Counted from the stretch's first letter, positions 17,368 to 26,766 are shown. The stretch is 64,000 nt of DNA from Niastella caeni (GCF_004834005.1 NZ_STFF01000001.1:619347-683346); one strand, 5' to 3'. The notes: generated by a model not told the origin, from the sequence alone. Numbers and translations are program-made.

Positions 17368-17455
17368 GTTACAGGTTACCAGTTACCGGGGAATACAATT
17401 TTCGCCGGCTTACTGCAGTAAGGCCCCGGCAACCGGCTACTGGTAACCGGTAACA
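17368..17455. repeat. Inverted heptamer arrays (GTTACNN / GGNNAC(C/A))
   Basis: Heptamers start at 17368, 17375 and 17382 (GTTACAG, GTTACCA, GTTACCG). Opposite-strand units start at 17428, 17435, 17442 and 17449 (GGCAACC to GGTAACA). The core holds the palindrome CTTACTGCAGTAAG. Same word family as 13941-14050 and 17952-18007. Confidence 0.8.
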
Positions 17456-17526
17456 ATGCTTAATTCGAAGACCATAAGTTACATTGTCAAAATCATTGGC
17501 TACTACGACTAACAAATAATTAACCC

Positions 17527-17952
17527 ATGATCCAACGTCTACAATCAGTTTGGTTATTGCTGGCCGCCGCTGCCGCATTTTGCAGTTTGAAATTCTCCTT
17601 TTACAGCGGTAATATGATCGCGGAAAATCAAAGCAAAACGTTTGCTTCGTTAACGGCCCAAAGCAATTTGCTGTTGCTGATCTTAACAGCAGGTGTAGGC
17701 ATTGCATCGCTCATCGCTATCTTTTTGTTCAAGAACAGAAAGATGCAATTACGCATCGTTTTATTAACACTGCTGGTATCCATCATCAACCTGGTCATCT
17801 TCTTTACAGAAACAAAAAAGTTTGTAGCTAACGAAGGCGCATTCGATCTCACCGCCATATTCGCCATCTTCATTCCCGTTTTATTGTTCTTCGCTATCAG
17901 GGGTATTCGCAGAGATGAGAAGCTGGTGAAGAGTTTAGATAGGTTGAGATAG
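17527..17952 (+). CDS. DUF4293 family membrane protein
   Basis: A 141-residue protein with four membrane spans, starting MIQRLQSVWLLLAAAAAF, with FFTETKKF between the third and fourth spans. This is the length and layout of DUF4293, a Bacteroidota-specific family of unknown function. It ends with a basic cytoplasmic tail (RRDEKLVKSLDRLR). The stop codon is immediately followed by a heptamer array. Confidence 0.85.
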   Translation: MIQRLQSVWLLLAAAAAFCSLKFSFYSGNMIAENQSKTFASLTAQSNLLLLILTAGVGIASLIAIFLFKNRKMQLRIVLLTLLVSIINLVIFFTETKKFVANEGAFDLTAIFAIFIPVLLFFAIRGIRRDEKLVKSLDRLR

Positions 17953-18007
17953 TTGCCGGTTACCAGGCACCGGTTGCCAGTTACAGGTTACATGTTTCAG
18001 GTTTCAG
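17952..18007 (+). repeat. Eight-unit heptamer array (GTTNCNN)
   Basis: Eight uninterrupted heptamers from 17952, all variants of GTTACCA (for example GTTGCCG, GTTACAG, GTTTCAG), beginning at the last base of the DUF4293 stop. No complementary arm is present here. Confidence 0.85.
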
Positions 18008-18054
18008 GGATCTTACTTCAAACCTCATGACTGCCTTTTTGCCTTTTCACGACT

Positions 18055-18097
18055 AACGAACTTAATAACTTAATAACTCAATAACTGAATAACTACT
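18055..18097 (+). repeat. Octamer array (NNNNAACT)
   Basis: AAC recurs at 18059, 18067, 18075, 18083 and 18091, exactly 8 bp apart (TAACTNAA units). It ends two bases before the stop of the minus-strand secreted protein and is of the same word family as 12171-12255. Confidence 0.85.
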
Positions 18098-18099
18098 GC

Positions 18100-18591
18100 C
18101 TATTTCCCCAACTCCAGTTCATAAGCAATATACTTCCTCCCATCCTTCAACCGGGTAGTGATCACTTTTACGCGGATCGTTACCGTACCATTACTATATA
18201 TAGTATGCTTCGCTTCTTTAAAATCGTACCTCGCCGTGGCATGGTAGTTATTCTCTAACAGCCAGCCGGCAATCTGTTGATATTCTTCCTTATTATAAGT
18301 ACGGTACGTGATCAACCTGCTCGATAAGTTCCTGACTTTTGCTTCCATCAGCACAAAAGAGCGCACTACGGCATTGCCATCATCCTGCTTGTCGAACCAG
18401 GAATACTGGTATAAAGAACTGGTAGAATCAATATCTTTTTCCATTAACAAATACCCATCTTTCTTCAGGGTGGTATCAATGTGGTTAGGCGTCCAATGGA
18501 GCATATTGATGAGCGTGGGTACCGCCACCGATTGAGGAAAAGCACTAAAACCAGTGATTATCAACAACAAAGAAATTATGATTTTATACAT
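18100..18591 (-). CDS. Secreted protein of unknown function
   Basis: The N-terminus MYKIIISLLLIITGFSAFPQS is a signal peptide. The remaining 140 residues (LINMLHWTPNHIDTTLKKDGYLLMEK...) look like one compact alpha/beta domain with several aromatic residues. No family is recognised. The codon pattern is like that of its neighbours and no cysteine cluster or lipobox is present, so a soluble periplasmic or exported protein is likely. Confidence 0.65.
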   Translation of the reverse strand: MYKIIISLLLIITGFSAFPQSVAVPTLINMLHWTPNHIDTTLKKDGYLLMEKDIDSTSSLYQYSWFDKQDDGNAVVRSFVLMEAKVRNLSSRLITYRTYNKEEYQQIAGWLLENNYHATARYDFKEAKHTIYSNGTVTIRVKVITTRLKDGRKYIAYELELGK

Positions 18592-19086
18592 TAGTTTGCT
18601 ATAATTTTTGCAAAGTAATGCTTCTAATGCTTTTATAGTGTTAAAAGACAGTTGCCCCCCTATCAGTGAAAATCGGTTAAACCCGCTCGTAAAACTCCCA
18701 ACGCACTCACAATCACAATTTAATCTCGCAAATGATTTTGAAATTTAACTATTTTTATTACCTTCGATTTCGCGTTCATCCCATCCCGTAGAAAATATAA
18801 AGAGATTTATACGTACAAACCATCTGATTGGTTTTCCCCCCTGACGCTGTAGCCATTTCCAATATCATTAGAATTTCCTACCTGTTGCATTTTCCCTGTT
18901 TGAAACATCTTGTTTTAATCCATATCCTATTTGAATCCCACCGGTTTAGGTATTTGATTATTCCCTGTTCCATTATCTGTCTAAAGCCCTAATGGTCCAA
19001 CATCGTTGGTACTAACCGTTACCCGTATGTTCATCAAACATCGGAATAGCAATGTATTTTATTTTCTGAACCTAATAAATGTATGT
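18592..19086. other. Intergenic region upstream of the T9SS protein
   Basis: About 500 bases without a convincing gene. TACCTTCG near 18761, with TTG about 18 bases upstream, is a 7-of-8 match to the -7 box and could serve the T9SS gene through a long leader. No terminator, array or clear riboswitch fold was seen. Confidence 0.4.
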
Positions 19087-20016
19087 ATGAAAAAGTTTTA
19101 CCTCTCAATCATGGCCTTAGTGGGCTTGGCCAGCACTACAAAAGCTCAAAACCCTGCTATATGTCCAACTGCAGTTGAAGCAAAATATTACACTGTTCCC
19201 GTAACACCTGCTTATTGCAAACTGTTCATTGGCGGCGGGCCTGCCGCAACGCCTGCCGATACTCCAGTAGTATCATTAATAGAACCCAGCGTGTTGGGTG
19301 GTCAGCCAATTCCCGATTTAAATGGTAACAATTTTACTAAGCTGTCTAATACCGGCGGAGCAACAGTTGCTTACAATTGCCAAACTATCGATCATATTGA
19401 AATAGATTTTAACGTTGGTGGTGTGCACTACACTTGTTCTTATCCCGTTGCTGCAGGTGGTGCGCTGCCCATCAAATTGTCTGCTTTCACGGGTCGCCTG
19501 GCTACCGAAACAGAAGCAACTCTTAGCTGGACTTCATCAATAGAAGAAAACAGCTTCCAATACGAAGTACAAAGAAGCGCTGATGGTAAGAATTTCGTAA
19601 CGGTTGGTACCGTAAAAGCTGCGGGTACTTCTCTGGAATCTATTAAATATGCATTTAATGATCCGCTCCCTGGCGCAGGCGCTTATTTCTATCGTCTTAA
19701 CATGATCGATATAGATGGTAAAAAAGAACTGTCGAAAGTAGTATACGTAAACAGCAAAAAAGGTGCAGGCATTGTTACTAAAGTGTTCCCGAATCCATTC
19801 AACAGCGAAATTCAACTGATCGGCGCTACTTCTGCTGATCTGAATACGCAAGGTAATGTTAGAGTGTTCAACACCAGCGGTCAACAGATCAACTTCCGCA
19901 TAGTTGGTGCTAATGCAATCACTATCGATCCATCTGCACCTAAAGGCATGTATTTCCTGAAATTCAGAAACAGTACCAATACTTCTGAGCAGATCTTTAA
20001 ACTGGTTAAACAATAA
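19087..20016 (+). CDS. Secreted protein with type IX secretion (T9SS type A) sorting domain
   Basis: The start at 19087 (MKKFYLSIMALVGLASTTKAQ) is a signal peptide; upstream in-frame Met codons precede it and are not plausible. A roughly 130-residue N-terminal part with five cysteines (CPTA, YCKL, YNCQ, YTCSY) is unique. It is followed by the common segment LPIKLSAFTGRL...ATLSWTSSIEENSFQYEVQ, a fibronectin-like domain usual before the sorting tag. The end is a T9SS type A C-terminal domain (VFPNPFNSEIQL, VFNTSGQ, PKGMYFLKF, EQIFKLVKQ). The protein should be exported through the outer membrane by gliding/T9SS machinery and the tag removed. Confidence 0.9.
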   Translation: MKKFYLSIMALVGLASTTKAQNPAICPTAVEAKYYTVPVTPAYCKLFIGGGPAATPADTPVVSLIEPSVLGGQPIPDLNGNNFTKLSNTGGATVAYNCQTIDHIEIDFNVGGVHYTCSYPVAAGGALPIKLSAFTGRLATETEATLSWTSSIEENSFQYEVQRSADGKNFVTVGTVKAAGTSLESIKYAFNDPLPGAGAYFYRLNMIDIDGKKELSKVVYVNSKKGAGIVTKVFPNPFNSEIQLIGATSADLNTQGNVRVFNTSGQQINFRIVGANAITIDPSAPKGMYFLKFRNSTNTSEQIFKLVKQ

Positions 20017-20120
20017 GTGGCGCAAGATTTGTAATGAGTAGAATCAGGGAGTCATTACACGACTAATAAATACCAAGTACAAACGTTTTTTTGTTACTAT
20101 AGAGTAGCATTATTCCATGA

Positions 20121-20156
20121 AAAAAATCCCTCCGGTTGAACCGGGGGGATTTTTTA
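20121..20156 (+). terminator. Terminator of the T9SS gene
   Basis: AAAAAATCCC-T-CCGG and CCGG-G-GGGATTTTTT pair around a small loop, with a long T run: a strong rho-independent terminator about 105 bases after the stop, usable in both directions. Confidence 0.88.
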
Positions 20157-20166
20157 TTTTTTAGGT

Positions 20167-20241
20167 CGTTAGTTATTGAGTTTTTTAGTTTAAAATTCAC
20201 AGGTTAACTTACTATCTCATGAACTCAATAACTAATTAACT
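20167..20241. repeat. Inverted octamer arrays (AGTTNNNN / NNNNAACT)
   Basis: AGTT at 20171, 20179 and 20187, and AACT at 20206, 20222, 20230 and 20238, with 8-bp steps (one missing unit). Same word as at 12171 and 12795. Lies between the T9SS terminator and uvrA. Confidence 0.8.
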
Positions 20242-20251
20242 CACTTTTCCG

Positions 20252-20283
20252 TTTCAATATTCGACATTCACTATTCAATATTT
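20252..20283. repeat. Heptamer array (NNNATTC) abutting the uvrA stop
   Basis: ATTC/ATTT at 20259, 20266, 20273 and 20280, exactly 7 bp apart, running into the uvrA stop codon (20282-20284). Same word as the right arm at 8617-8648. Confidence 0.8.
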
Positions 20284-23095
20284 ACAGAAACTGTCCCGTA
20301 TAACTCTCCTTCACTTTCTTCAACCCTTCCGGTACACCGGCATATACGATCTGGCCGCCGCCAACGCCGGCCTCCGGGCCCAGGTCAATGATCCAGTCGG
20401 CACTTTTAATAACGTCGGTATTATGCTCTATCACTAAAATGGAATGCCCCTGCTCAATGAGCGCATTGAAAGAGGTCAACAGCTTTTTTATATCGTGAAA
20501 ATGCAAACCGGTAGTAGGCTCATCGAAGATGAATAAAATATGCCCCTGCCCCCTACCCTTGCCCAGGAAAGAAGCCAGCTTTACGCGTTGCGCTTCACCG
20601 CCCGACAGCGTATCTGACGACTGACCGAGCTTTACATATCCTAACCCCACATCGCTCAGGGGTTTTATTTTACTGATGATGTCTTTTTCATCTTTAAAGA
20701 ATTCCAGCGCTTCATCCACACTCATCTCCAGCACCTCATACACGTTCCTTTCTTTATAGGTTACTTCCAGTACTTCTTCTTTAAACTTCTTACCGCCGCA
20801 TACCTCACACGTAAGGTGCACATCGGCCAGGAATTGCATTTCAACAATCTGTTCGCCTTCTCCTTTACAGGTATCGCAGCGGCCACCATCAACATTAAAC
20901 GAAAAATGCTTGGGTTGAAAACCGCGCATTTTGCTCAGCGGTTGTTTGGCATACAGGTCGCGCACTTCATCCCATGCCTTGATATACGTTACGGGGTTGC
21001 TGCGTGATGATTTACCGATCGGGTTCTGGTCTACCATTTCTATCTGCGATATATACTCAATATCGCCGGTAACAGCTTTGTGCATACCGGTCTTTTCAAC
21101 CGGTTCACCCTTCAGTTTTTTAAGCGCCGGGTACAGGATCTGTTTAACAAGGGTGGTTTTACCGCTGCCGCTCACGCCGCTTACCACGCACAGGAGGTTC
21201 AGCGGAAATGTAACGTCAACGTTTTTAAGATTGTTCTGCCGGGCGCCTTCTACACTTACCGACCGGTTCCATCTGCGAACGGTGCGGGGCGCTTCAATTT
21301 TCAGATCGCCGCGCAGGTACTTTCCGGTAAGGCTGTTTTCGCTTTTAATAATACCATTATAATCGCCCTGGGCAACCACTTCCCCGCCGAGGTGCGAAGC
21401 CAGCGGTCCCATGTCGATGATATAATCGGCCTGCCGCATCATCATTTCATCATGTTCCACCACTACTACGGTATTGCCCAGGTCGCGCAGTTCTTTTAAC
21501 ACCTTAATCAGTCGCTCGGTATCGCGCGAATGCAAACCGATAGACGGTTCATCGAGTATATATAAAGAATTGGTTAAATTACTGCCCAGCGAGCGGGTTA
21601 ACTGAATACGTTGACTTTCGCCACCGCTTAATGAATTGGCCAGGCGGTTGAGGGTAAGATAACCCAACCCAACATCGATCAGCGTTTTCAACCGGTGGTT
21701 TATTTCAATTAAAATACGTTTGCCTACCTGTTTATCGTATTCACTTAACTGCAGGTTGGCGAACCATTGGGTAAGGTCGCTTACCGGCATTTCGCACAGC
21801 TCACCAATATGTTTATCGCCCACCTTAACGTACAACGCTTCTTTACGTAAGCGATACCCATTACAATCGGTACATTGTGTTCTACCCCGGTAGCGCGACA
21901 GCAACACACGGTACTGCACTTTATACAGGTTTTGTTCTACTTCCTTAAAGAAGTCGTTGATACCGTTCACAAATTCATTGCCTTCCCACAGTATTTTATA
22001 TTGTGTTTTGGAAAGGTCCATGATGGCTTTATGAACGGGGAAATCGAATTTGCGGGCGCCCCGGATGAACTGGTCTTTCCACAAGCCCAGTTTTTCGCCT
22101 TTCCAGGGGGCAACAGCGCCTTCATATACGCTTAACCGCTTGTCGGGAATTACCAGGTCTTCATCAATACCCAGCACCTGGCTGAACCCTTCGCAGGTTG
22201 GGCAGGCGCCAAACGGGTTATTAAAGGAAAATAAATTAGGTACGGGTTCTTCAAACTGCATCCCGTCGAGTTCGAAGCGGTTGCTGAAATGCAGTTTGGT
22301 GGCACCATTTATTTCCAACATCAATTCACCTTCCCCCTCATAAAAAGCGGTGCCGATGGAATCGGCCATTCGATGCCGGTCGTCTTCATCAAATGCTTTG
22401 GCCACGAGCCGGTCGACCAGTACATAAATATCACCGGTTAGTTTAGGTACAGCGCCGGTTTTTTGGCTGGCCGAATCGATCAGCTCTTCTATGCGCAAAA
22501 TTTCACCATTATATAACCGTGAAAAGCCTTTTTGCATCAGGATATTCAGCTCTTCCAGCGGTTTGCGGTTTTTGTGTTGTTTGAATGGGATCAGCACAAG
22601 CACTTTATCGCCGGAGGGCCGGTTAGCGATGGCCTCAATAACATCGTTTATATCGTCCTTTTTTACCTCCCGGCCCGAAACAGGCGAAATGGTTTTGCCG
22701 GTACGGGCGAACAATAACCGTAAGTAATCGTAAATCTCCGTCATGCTACCCACAGTAGAGCGTGGGGTACGGGTGATCACCTTTTGTTCGATAGCTATGG
22801 CGGGGCATAACCCTTTTATATAATCCACATCGGGTTTTACCATCCGGGCCATAAACTGGCGCGCATAGGCGCTAAGGCTTTCCGCATAACGGCGCTGGCC
22901 TTCGGCAAATAAAGTATCTATGGTAAGAGAAGATTTTCCCGACCCCGACACGCCAGTGACCACAATAAGTTTATTACGGGGTATTTCTACCGATATATCT
23001 TTTAAGTTATGAACCCTTGCGCCTTTTATATATATGTTTTCAGCCTTTTTAGGCATAGTGCTTGCTAACGTATTAGCCTTTGTTGATACTGCCAT
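20282..23095 (-). CDS. uvrA: Excinuclease ABC subunit A
   Basis: UvrA is the damage-sensing ATPase of nucleotide excision repair; it works as a dimer and loads UvrB. Two ABC modules are visible: Walker A GVSGSGKSSLTIDTL with signature LSGGESQRIQLTRSLG, and Walker A GVSGSGKTTLVKQ with signature LSGGEAQRVKLA. Zinc-binding cysteine pairs occur at CPTCEGF and CDTCKGEG/CEVCGGKKF. Length (937 aa) is normal. The start may be 23095 or MPKKAENIYI at 23056; a good -7 box 13 bases upstream fits the longer one. It is divergent from the sigma factor gene. Confidence 0.97.
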   Translation of the reverse strand: MAVSTKANTLASTMPKKAENIYIKGARVHNLKDISVEIPRNKLIVVTGVSGSGKSSLTIDTLFAEGQRRYAESLSAYARQFMARMVKPDVDYIKGLCPAIAIEQKVITRTPRSTVGSMTEIYDYLRLLFARTGKTISPVSGREVKKDDINDVIEAIANRPSGDKVLVLIPFKQHKNRKPLEELNILMQKGFSRLYNGEILRIEELIDSASQKTGAVPKLTGDIYVLVDRLVAKAFDEDDRHRMADSIGTAFYEGEGELMLEINGATKLHFSNRFELDGMQFEEPVPNLFSFNNPFGACPTCEGFSQVLGIDEDLVIPDKRLSVYEGAVAPWKGEKLGLWKDQFIRGARKFDFPVHKAIMDLSKTQYKILWEGNEFVNGINDFFKEVEQNLYKVQYRVLLSRYRGRTQCTDCNGYRLRKEALYVKVGDKHIGELCEMPVSDLTQWFANLQLSEYDKQVGKRILIEINHRLKTLIDVGLGYLTLNRLANSLSGGESQRIQLTRSLGSNLTNSLYILDEPSIGLHSRDTERLIKVLKELRDLGNTVVVVEHDEMMMRQADYIIDMGPLASHLGGEVVAQGDYNGIIKSENSLTGKYLRGDLKIEAPRTVRRWNRSVSVEGARQNNLKNVDVTFPLNLLCVVSGVSGSGKTTLVKQILYPALKKLKGEPVEKTGMHKAVTGDIEYISQIEMVDQNPIGKSSRSNPVTYIKAWDEVRDLYAKQPLSKMRGFQPKHFSFNVDGGRCDTCKGEGEQIVEMQFLADVHLTCEVCGGKKFKEEVLEVTYKERNVYEVLEMSVDEALEFFKDEKDIISKIKPLSDVGLGYVKLGQSSDTLSGGEAQRVKLASFLGKGRGQGHILFIFDEPTTGLHFHDIKKLLTSFNALIEQGHSILVIEHNTDVIKSADWIIDLGPEAGVGGGQIVYAGVPEGLKKVKESYTGQFL

Positions 23096-23108
23096 AATAT
23101 TAGAAATA

Positions 23109-23116
23109 CAAATTTA
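23109..23116 (-). promoter_or_regulatory. -7 box of uvrA (TAAATTTG)
   Basis: On the minus strand TAAATTTG is an exact TAnnTTTG box 13 bases before the longest uvrA ATG. No good TTG at -33 was found. Transcription would start within about 10 bases of the ATG. Confidence 0.5.
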
Positions 23117-23190
23117 TTGTATAACAGACCTAATAGTAAATAGTTTCTTTAGCGGTTATTGGGTAAAAAAATCTAAATATTGCTTAAAGT

Positions 23191-23220
23191 TTGCTTTTTT
23201 CGAAAAAGTCTCTATCTTTA
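23191..23220 (+). promoter_or_regulatory. Promoter of the sigma factor gene, TTG-N19-TATCTTTA
   Basis: TTG at 23191-23193 and TATCTTTA at 23213-23220 (7 of 8 to consensus) with the standard 19-base spacer. The leader to ATG 23355 would be about 130 bases. Confidence 0.6.
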
Positions 23221-23354
23221 GTTAGTAATTTGTACAACGAAAACGAAAACTAAACACACCGCCTATCGCCGGACACTTCTACTCAGAAAAACCATTCAAA
23301 AAATAAAAATCCATTTAATAAATATCCTATCACCTTCAAAACCCGTAGAAGTTT

Positions 23355-23936
23355 ATGAGTTCACTACGTAAAAAGACCGATCATGAGTTAATCCAGGATT
23401 TCCAGGATGGAGACTTGTATGCTCTTGAAACACTCATCCTCCGCCACAAGGAGAAAATGTACACATCAATTTTATTTCTTGTTAAGGACAAATATCTGGC
23501 AGAAGATATTTTCCAGGATGTGCTCATCAAGATCATTGACACCATTCGTGGAGGCCGGTACACCGAGGAAGGAAAGTTCCTTCCCTGGGCAATGCGTATT
23601 GCTCACAACTTGTGTGTTGATCACTTCCGTAAGGTAAAACGTACCCCTGCAATTAAAACCAGCGACGACAGGGATATATTCGAAGTGATTAATTTCACAG
23701 AAGACGGTGCTGATCAAAAAATGATGAAACGTCAGTCTTACGACCGCGTTCGTCAGATGCTTGATCTGTTACCAGATGATCAGCGCGAAGTGATTATTTT
23801 ACGTCATTACGCCGATCTGAGCTTTAAAGAGATCGCGGCTTTGACGAACTGCAGCATCAACACTGCATTAGGCAGAATGCGTTATGGCCTGATTAACCTG
23901 CGCAAAATGATGTTACAAAAAAAGATCGCTTTGTAG
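23355..23936 (+). CDS. ECF-type RNA polymerase sigma factor
   Basis: Sigma region 2 (YALETLILRHKEKMYT...AEDIFQDVLIKIIDTI, WAMRIAHNLCVDHFRK) and region 4 (LPDDQREVIILRHYADLSFKEIAALTNCSINTALGRMRYGL) are complete; region 3 is absent, as in ECF sigma factors. Region 4 would read the -35 element and region 2 the -10. No anti-sigma gene lies next to it, which is unusual for an ECF factor; control may therefore be at the level of its own promoter. It is divergent from uvrA and has its own strong terminator. Confidence 0.92.
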   Translation: MSSLRKKTDHELIQDFQDGDLYALETLILRHKEKMYTSILFLVKDKYLAEDIFQDVLIKIIDTIRGGRYTEEGKFLPWAMRIAHNLCVDHFRKVKRTPAIKTSDDRDIFEVINFTEDGADQKMMKRQSYDRVRQMLDLLPDDQREVIILRHYADLSFKEIAALTNCSINTALGRMRYGLINLRKMMLQKKIAL

Positions 23937-24128
23937 TATTTTTACTTTAGTACGGGTACTTACAGAAAATTTAACAGCTTTCTGAAAAAGGGAACGGAAT
24001 AAGCTAGTTAGATTTGCAGAAGAAGATTTGAGAAAGTAAAAAATATTGTCATTCTGGCCCTCCATCCGGGCCCATTTTCCTGAATTGCTTGCTTGCCGGA
24101 AGGCTGGAACAGAATGACGCCTAATTAA

Positions 24129-24155
24129 ACACCTTGCTCAGGCTGAGCAAGGTGT
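24129..24155 (+). terminator. Terminator of the sigma factor gene
   Basis: A perfect 12-bp stem ACACCTTGCTCA / TGAGCAAGGTGT with a GGC loop, followed by TTTCTTTTTT. Confidence 0.93.
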
Positions 24156-24176
24156 TTTCTTTTTTATTAGGGTTGA

Positions 24177-24383
24177 TTATAATGACCATTTGCTGAATTC
24201 AATATTCCGTTTGGCGAATTCGAGGATCAATTTTCCAAATTCTTTATCCAGTTTATCGTTTTCTATTTCAAATTTGCAGAATTGAACAATCAGTTTTTCG
24301 AATTTGATGCGCAGTTTGTTGAATTCGAGAACCAAATTTTCGTTTCTATTACACATTTGGTGAATTCCACAACCAATTGTCAT
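24177..24383 (-). CDS. 68-aa heptad-repeat peptide encoded by a 7/21-bp tandem array
   Basis: The frame reads as seven consecutive heptads close to x-E-F-x-K-L-x (EFNKLR, KFEKLI, EFGKLI, EFAKRN...), an amphipathic or coiled-coil helix. The DNA itself is a degenerate 7-bp array with a clear 21-bp beat: AATTC or a near form at 24196, 24217, 24238, 24259, 24280, 24301 and 24322. Because 21 is a multiple of 3, the repeat stays in frame. It could be a real small coiled-coil protein, a gene emerging from a repeat array, or only an open array. No promoter was identified. Confidence 0.45.
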   Translation of the reverse strand: MTIGCGIHQMCNRNENLVLEFNKLRIKFEKLIVQFCKFEIENDKLDKEFGKLILEFAKRNIEFSKWSL

Positions 24384-24652
24384 TTTGCATGGCGTTTTTA
24401 CTAATGTTGCCCCCTAAACAACCAAATGTGTTAACGAATACAACTAATTGACTGCTAAAATTGGTAAACTGATAGTCAAACTTTACAAACAGGGGTATAG
24501 CATTCTTCTAACAGACCATCCAGGTTGTGAAATTGGATGAAGATTTCTTGCGAAGGATTAGCAAATCTGACAAATGAAAGGATCCATTTTGAAAAAGAAG
24601 TAATGAATTCGCTATAAGGGCTGATAAAAACTAATAAAACTTCCTAAAATAC

Positions 24653-24683
24653 AACAATCCCAAAGTAACACTTTGGGATTGTT
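24653..24683. terminator. 14-bp-stem hairpin downstream of dsbD-like gene
   Basis: AACAATCCCAAAGT and ACTTTGGGATTGTT pair perfectly around an AAC loop, 35 bases after the stop of the minus-strand DsbD-like gene. The stretch 24384-24652 shows no other gene or repeat. Confidence 0.8.
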
Positions 24684-24718
24684 TATTGATAATAGTCGTT
24701 AAACAAGCGTATAACGCA

Positions 24719-26674
24719 CTATTTGGAGGCCGTTTGCGTGCCTTTCTTATAGGCATCAATGCCACATTCCAACCATTGCGCAAATTCCTTTGCACTCGGC
24801 GTATAACCCTTTGTTTTGGTCAGTATTTTTTCATCCGGACTTATAATGGCATATTGCGGCTGGGCAACGGCATCAAAATTTTCAGATTGGAAAGTTGCCC
24901 ACTTGTCTCCCACTGTAATGATCTTTTTCTGAACACCTGATTTAGTGGTGTATTCTACCTGCTGTGTTGCCGGCAGGGCTCTTCTTTCATCAACATAAAG
25001 AGAAACTATAATAAACTTATCCTTGATCAGCTCTCCTACTTTTTCATCGGTCCATACATTTTCTTCCATCCTGCGGCAATTCACGCAAGCCCAGCCGGTA
25101 AAATCTATCAAAACCGGTTTGTTTTCTTTTTTTGCCAGTTGTAAAGCTTCTTCGTAATCATTTCGCAAGGGTTCAATACCCTTCTCGCAATTAACCGGAT
25201 TCTTGTACAAGCTATAGCAAAGCGGTGGTGGAAACCCACTTATCAGTCGAAGGTTGGCACTGTGGGTATTGGTAAGGCCGGGTACAAAATACAAGGTAGC
25301 AACAGTAAAAAATACAATGAAAGCAATTCTTGTTTTACTGAATTTCTTTACCGGACTATCATGAGGAAACCTGATTTTGCCTAAAAGGTATAGAACTATC
25401 AAAATGCCAACAGCTACCCATATTCCCATAAATACTTCTCTCTTTAAAAAACCCCACTGCTTCACCAGATCAGCGTTTGATAAAAATTTCACTGCCATAG
25501 CTAATTCCAAAAAGCCCAGCACCACTTTCACACTGGTTAACCAGCCACCTGATTTTGGCAATGATTGCAGCCAGCCTGGAAACATGGCAAATAAAGCAAA
25601 TGGTAATGCTAACGCCAAACCAAAACCAGCCAGACCTACAGTTAAAGGCCATGCACCTTCAGCAGCAGTTCCCGCTAATAAAGAACCCAGAATAGGACCA
25701 GTACACGAAAAAGAAACAATGGCTAATGTCAATGCCATAAAAAAGATACCACCGAGGCTGCTCATGCCTGACCGGGAATCAATTTTGTTAGCCAGGCCAC
25801 TGGGTAAGCCAATTTCAAAATATCCGAAAAATGAAATAGCAAAGAACACAAAAATGAGAAAGAAGAATATATTCAGCCATACATTGGTTGAAATATTATT
25901 GAGAATCTCCGGATTTACACCACTAATAAGGTGAAATGGAATACTAAGCAAAATGTAGATCAGGAAAATAAAGAGCCCATATATCGTCGCATTGGCAATA
26001 CCCTTTTTTTTATGCTGTGACTTTTTAGTAAAAAACGAAACAGTTAATGGGATCAGGGGAAATACGCAGGGGGTAAATAAAGCAATAAAACCACCCAGCA
26101 TGCCCAGTAAAAATATACTGAACAACCCCTTGCCGCCTGTATCATCATCTCCACAGGAACTAACAGGATTTTTCAGATCGAAAGATTCCACCTTTACCTT
26201 TGAAGTAGTTGCCACCCCGCCTTCCAGGGGTACAGAAAAAGCATACGCGTTTAATGGATAGAACTCATCTCCTTTACCATAGGTAAATCGAAAAGTACCT
26301 AGTAATACGGCAGGTATTGAACCTTTGAATGTAATGGTTGCTGTAAATGATGCCGGTCCTTCATAAACTTTAAAGGAAGCATTATCAAAAACAGGGTTTT
26401 TGAATGCTTTACCTTCGCCTGTTTCCTTAAATGGTTTGTTGATTTCAATGGAAGAGTCGGCTAATTCAATCTCTACGGAGGGTACATCACTTATTGATTC
26501 ATTGGCGCCATATAATTGCCAATTATTATTTCCAGCAGTGGTGAAAGTTAATTCGTATACTTTATCCTGAATTTTTTTACTGGATACTTCCCATTTATAA
26601 GCAGTTGAGTCCTGGCCCTTAACCGTGGAGTTCATTAGAATTAGTACTAATAAACTCCCTAAAAAATATTTCAT
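24719..26674 (-). CDS. DsbD-like thiol:disulfide interchange protein (TM electron relay plus thioredoxin domain)
   Basis: Domains in order: signal peptide (MKYFLGSLLVLILM), an N-terminal immunoglobulin-like domain resembling nDsbD, eight membrane spans of the CcdA/DsbD type from about residue 185 (FTPCVFPLIPLTVSFF and FSCTGPILGSLLAG hold the paired membrane cysteines), and a C-terminal thioredoxin domain with GWACVNCRRME. It should carry electrons from cytoplasmic thioredoxin to the periplasm. In the N-terminal domain the expected cysteine pair is gone: the aligned segment reads TYGKGDEFYPL where the neighbouring stand-alone copy reads VCNDEKCLPP. That copy, encoded 93 bases upstream, probably takes over the terminal step. 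Start chosen at ATG 26674. Confidence 0.88.
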   Translation of the reverse strand: MKYFLGSLLVLILMNSTVKGQDSTAYKWEVSSKKIQDKVYELTFTTAGNNNWQLYGANESISDVPSVEIELADSSIEINKPFKETGEGKAFKNPVFDNASFKVYEGPASFTATITFKGSIPAVLLGTFRFTYGKGDEFYPLNAYAFSVPLEGGVATTSKVKVESFDLKNPVSSCGDDDTGGKGLFSIFLLGMLGGFIALFTPCVFPLIPLTVSFFTKKSQHKKKGIANATIYGLFIFLIYILLSIPFHLISGVNPEILNNISTNVWLNIFFFLIFVFFAISFFGYFEIGLPSGLANKIDSRSGMSSLGGIFFMALTLAIVSFSCTGPILGSLLAGTAAEGAWPLTVGLAGFGLALALPFALFAMFPGWLQSLPKSGGWLTSVKVVLGFLELAMAVKFLSNADLVKQWGFLKREVFMGIWVAVGILIVLYLLGKIRFPHDSPVKKFSKTRIAFIVFFTVATLYFVPGLTNTHSANLRLISGFPPPLCYSLYKNPVNCEKGIEPLRNDYEEALQLAKKENKPVLIDFTGWACVNCRRMEENVWTDEKVGELIKDKFIIVSLYVDERRALPATQQVEYTTKSGVQKKIITVGDKWATFQSENFDAVAQPQYAIISPDEKILTKTKGYTPSAKEFAQWLECGIDAYKKGTQTASK

Positions 26675-26766
26675 ATTAATGAATACTGGGTTGATTTTAA
26701 AAAACAAACGAGTTCTTTCAATAAGAACCCGTTTCTATAACTTAATAATTTGCATGAAGCAATGCT

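Noticed and set aside
19006..19086. Longer start for the T9SS protein at 19006
   Set aside because: It would place 27 residues before a clear signal peptide.
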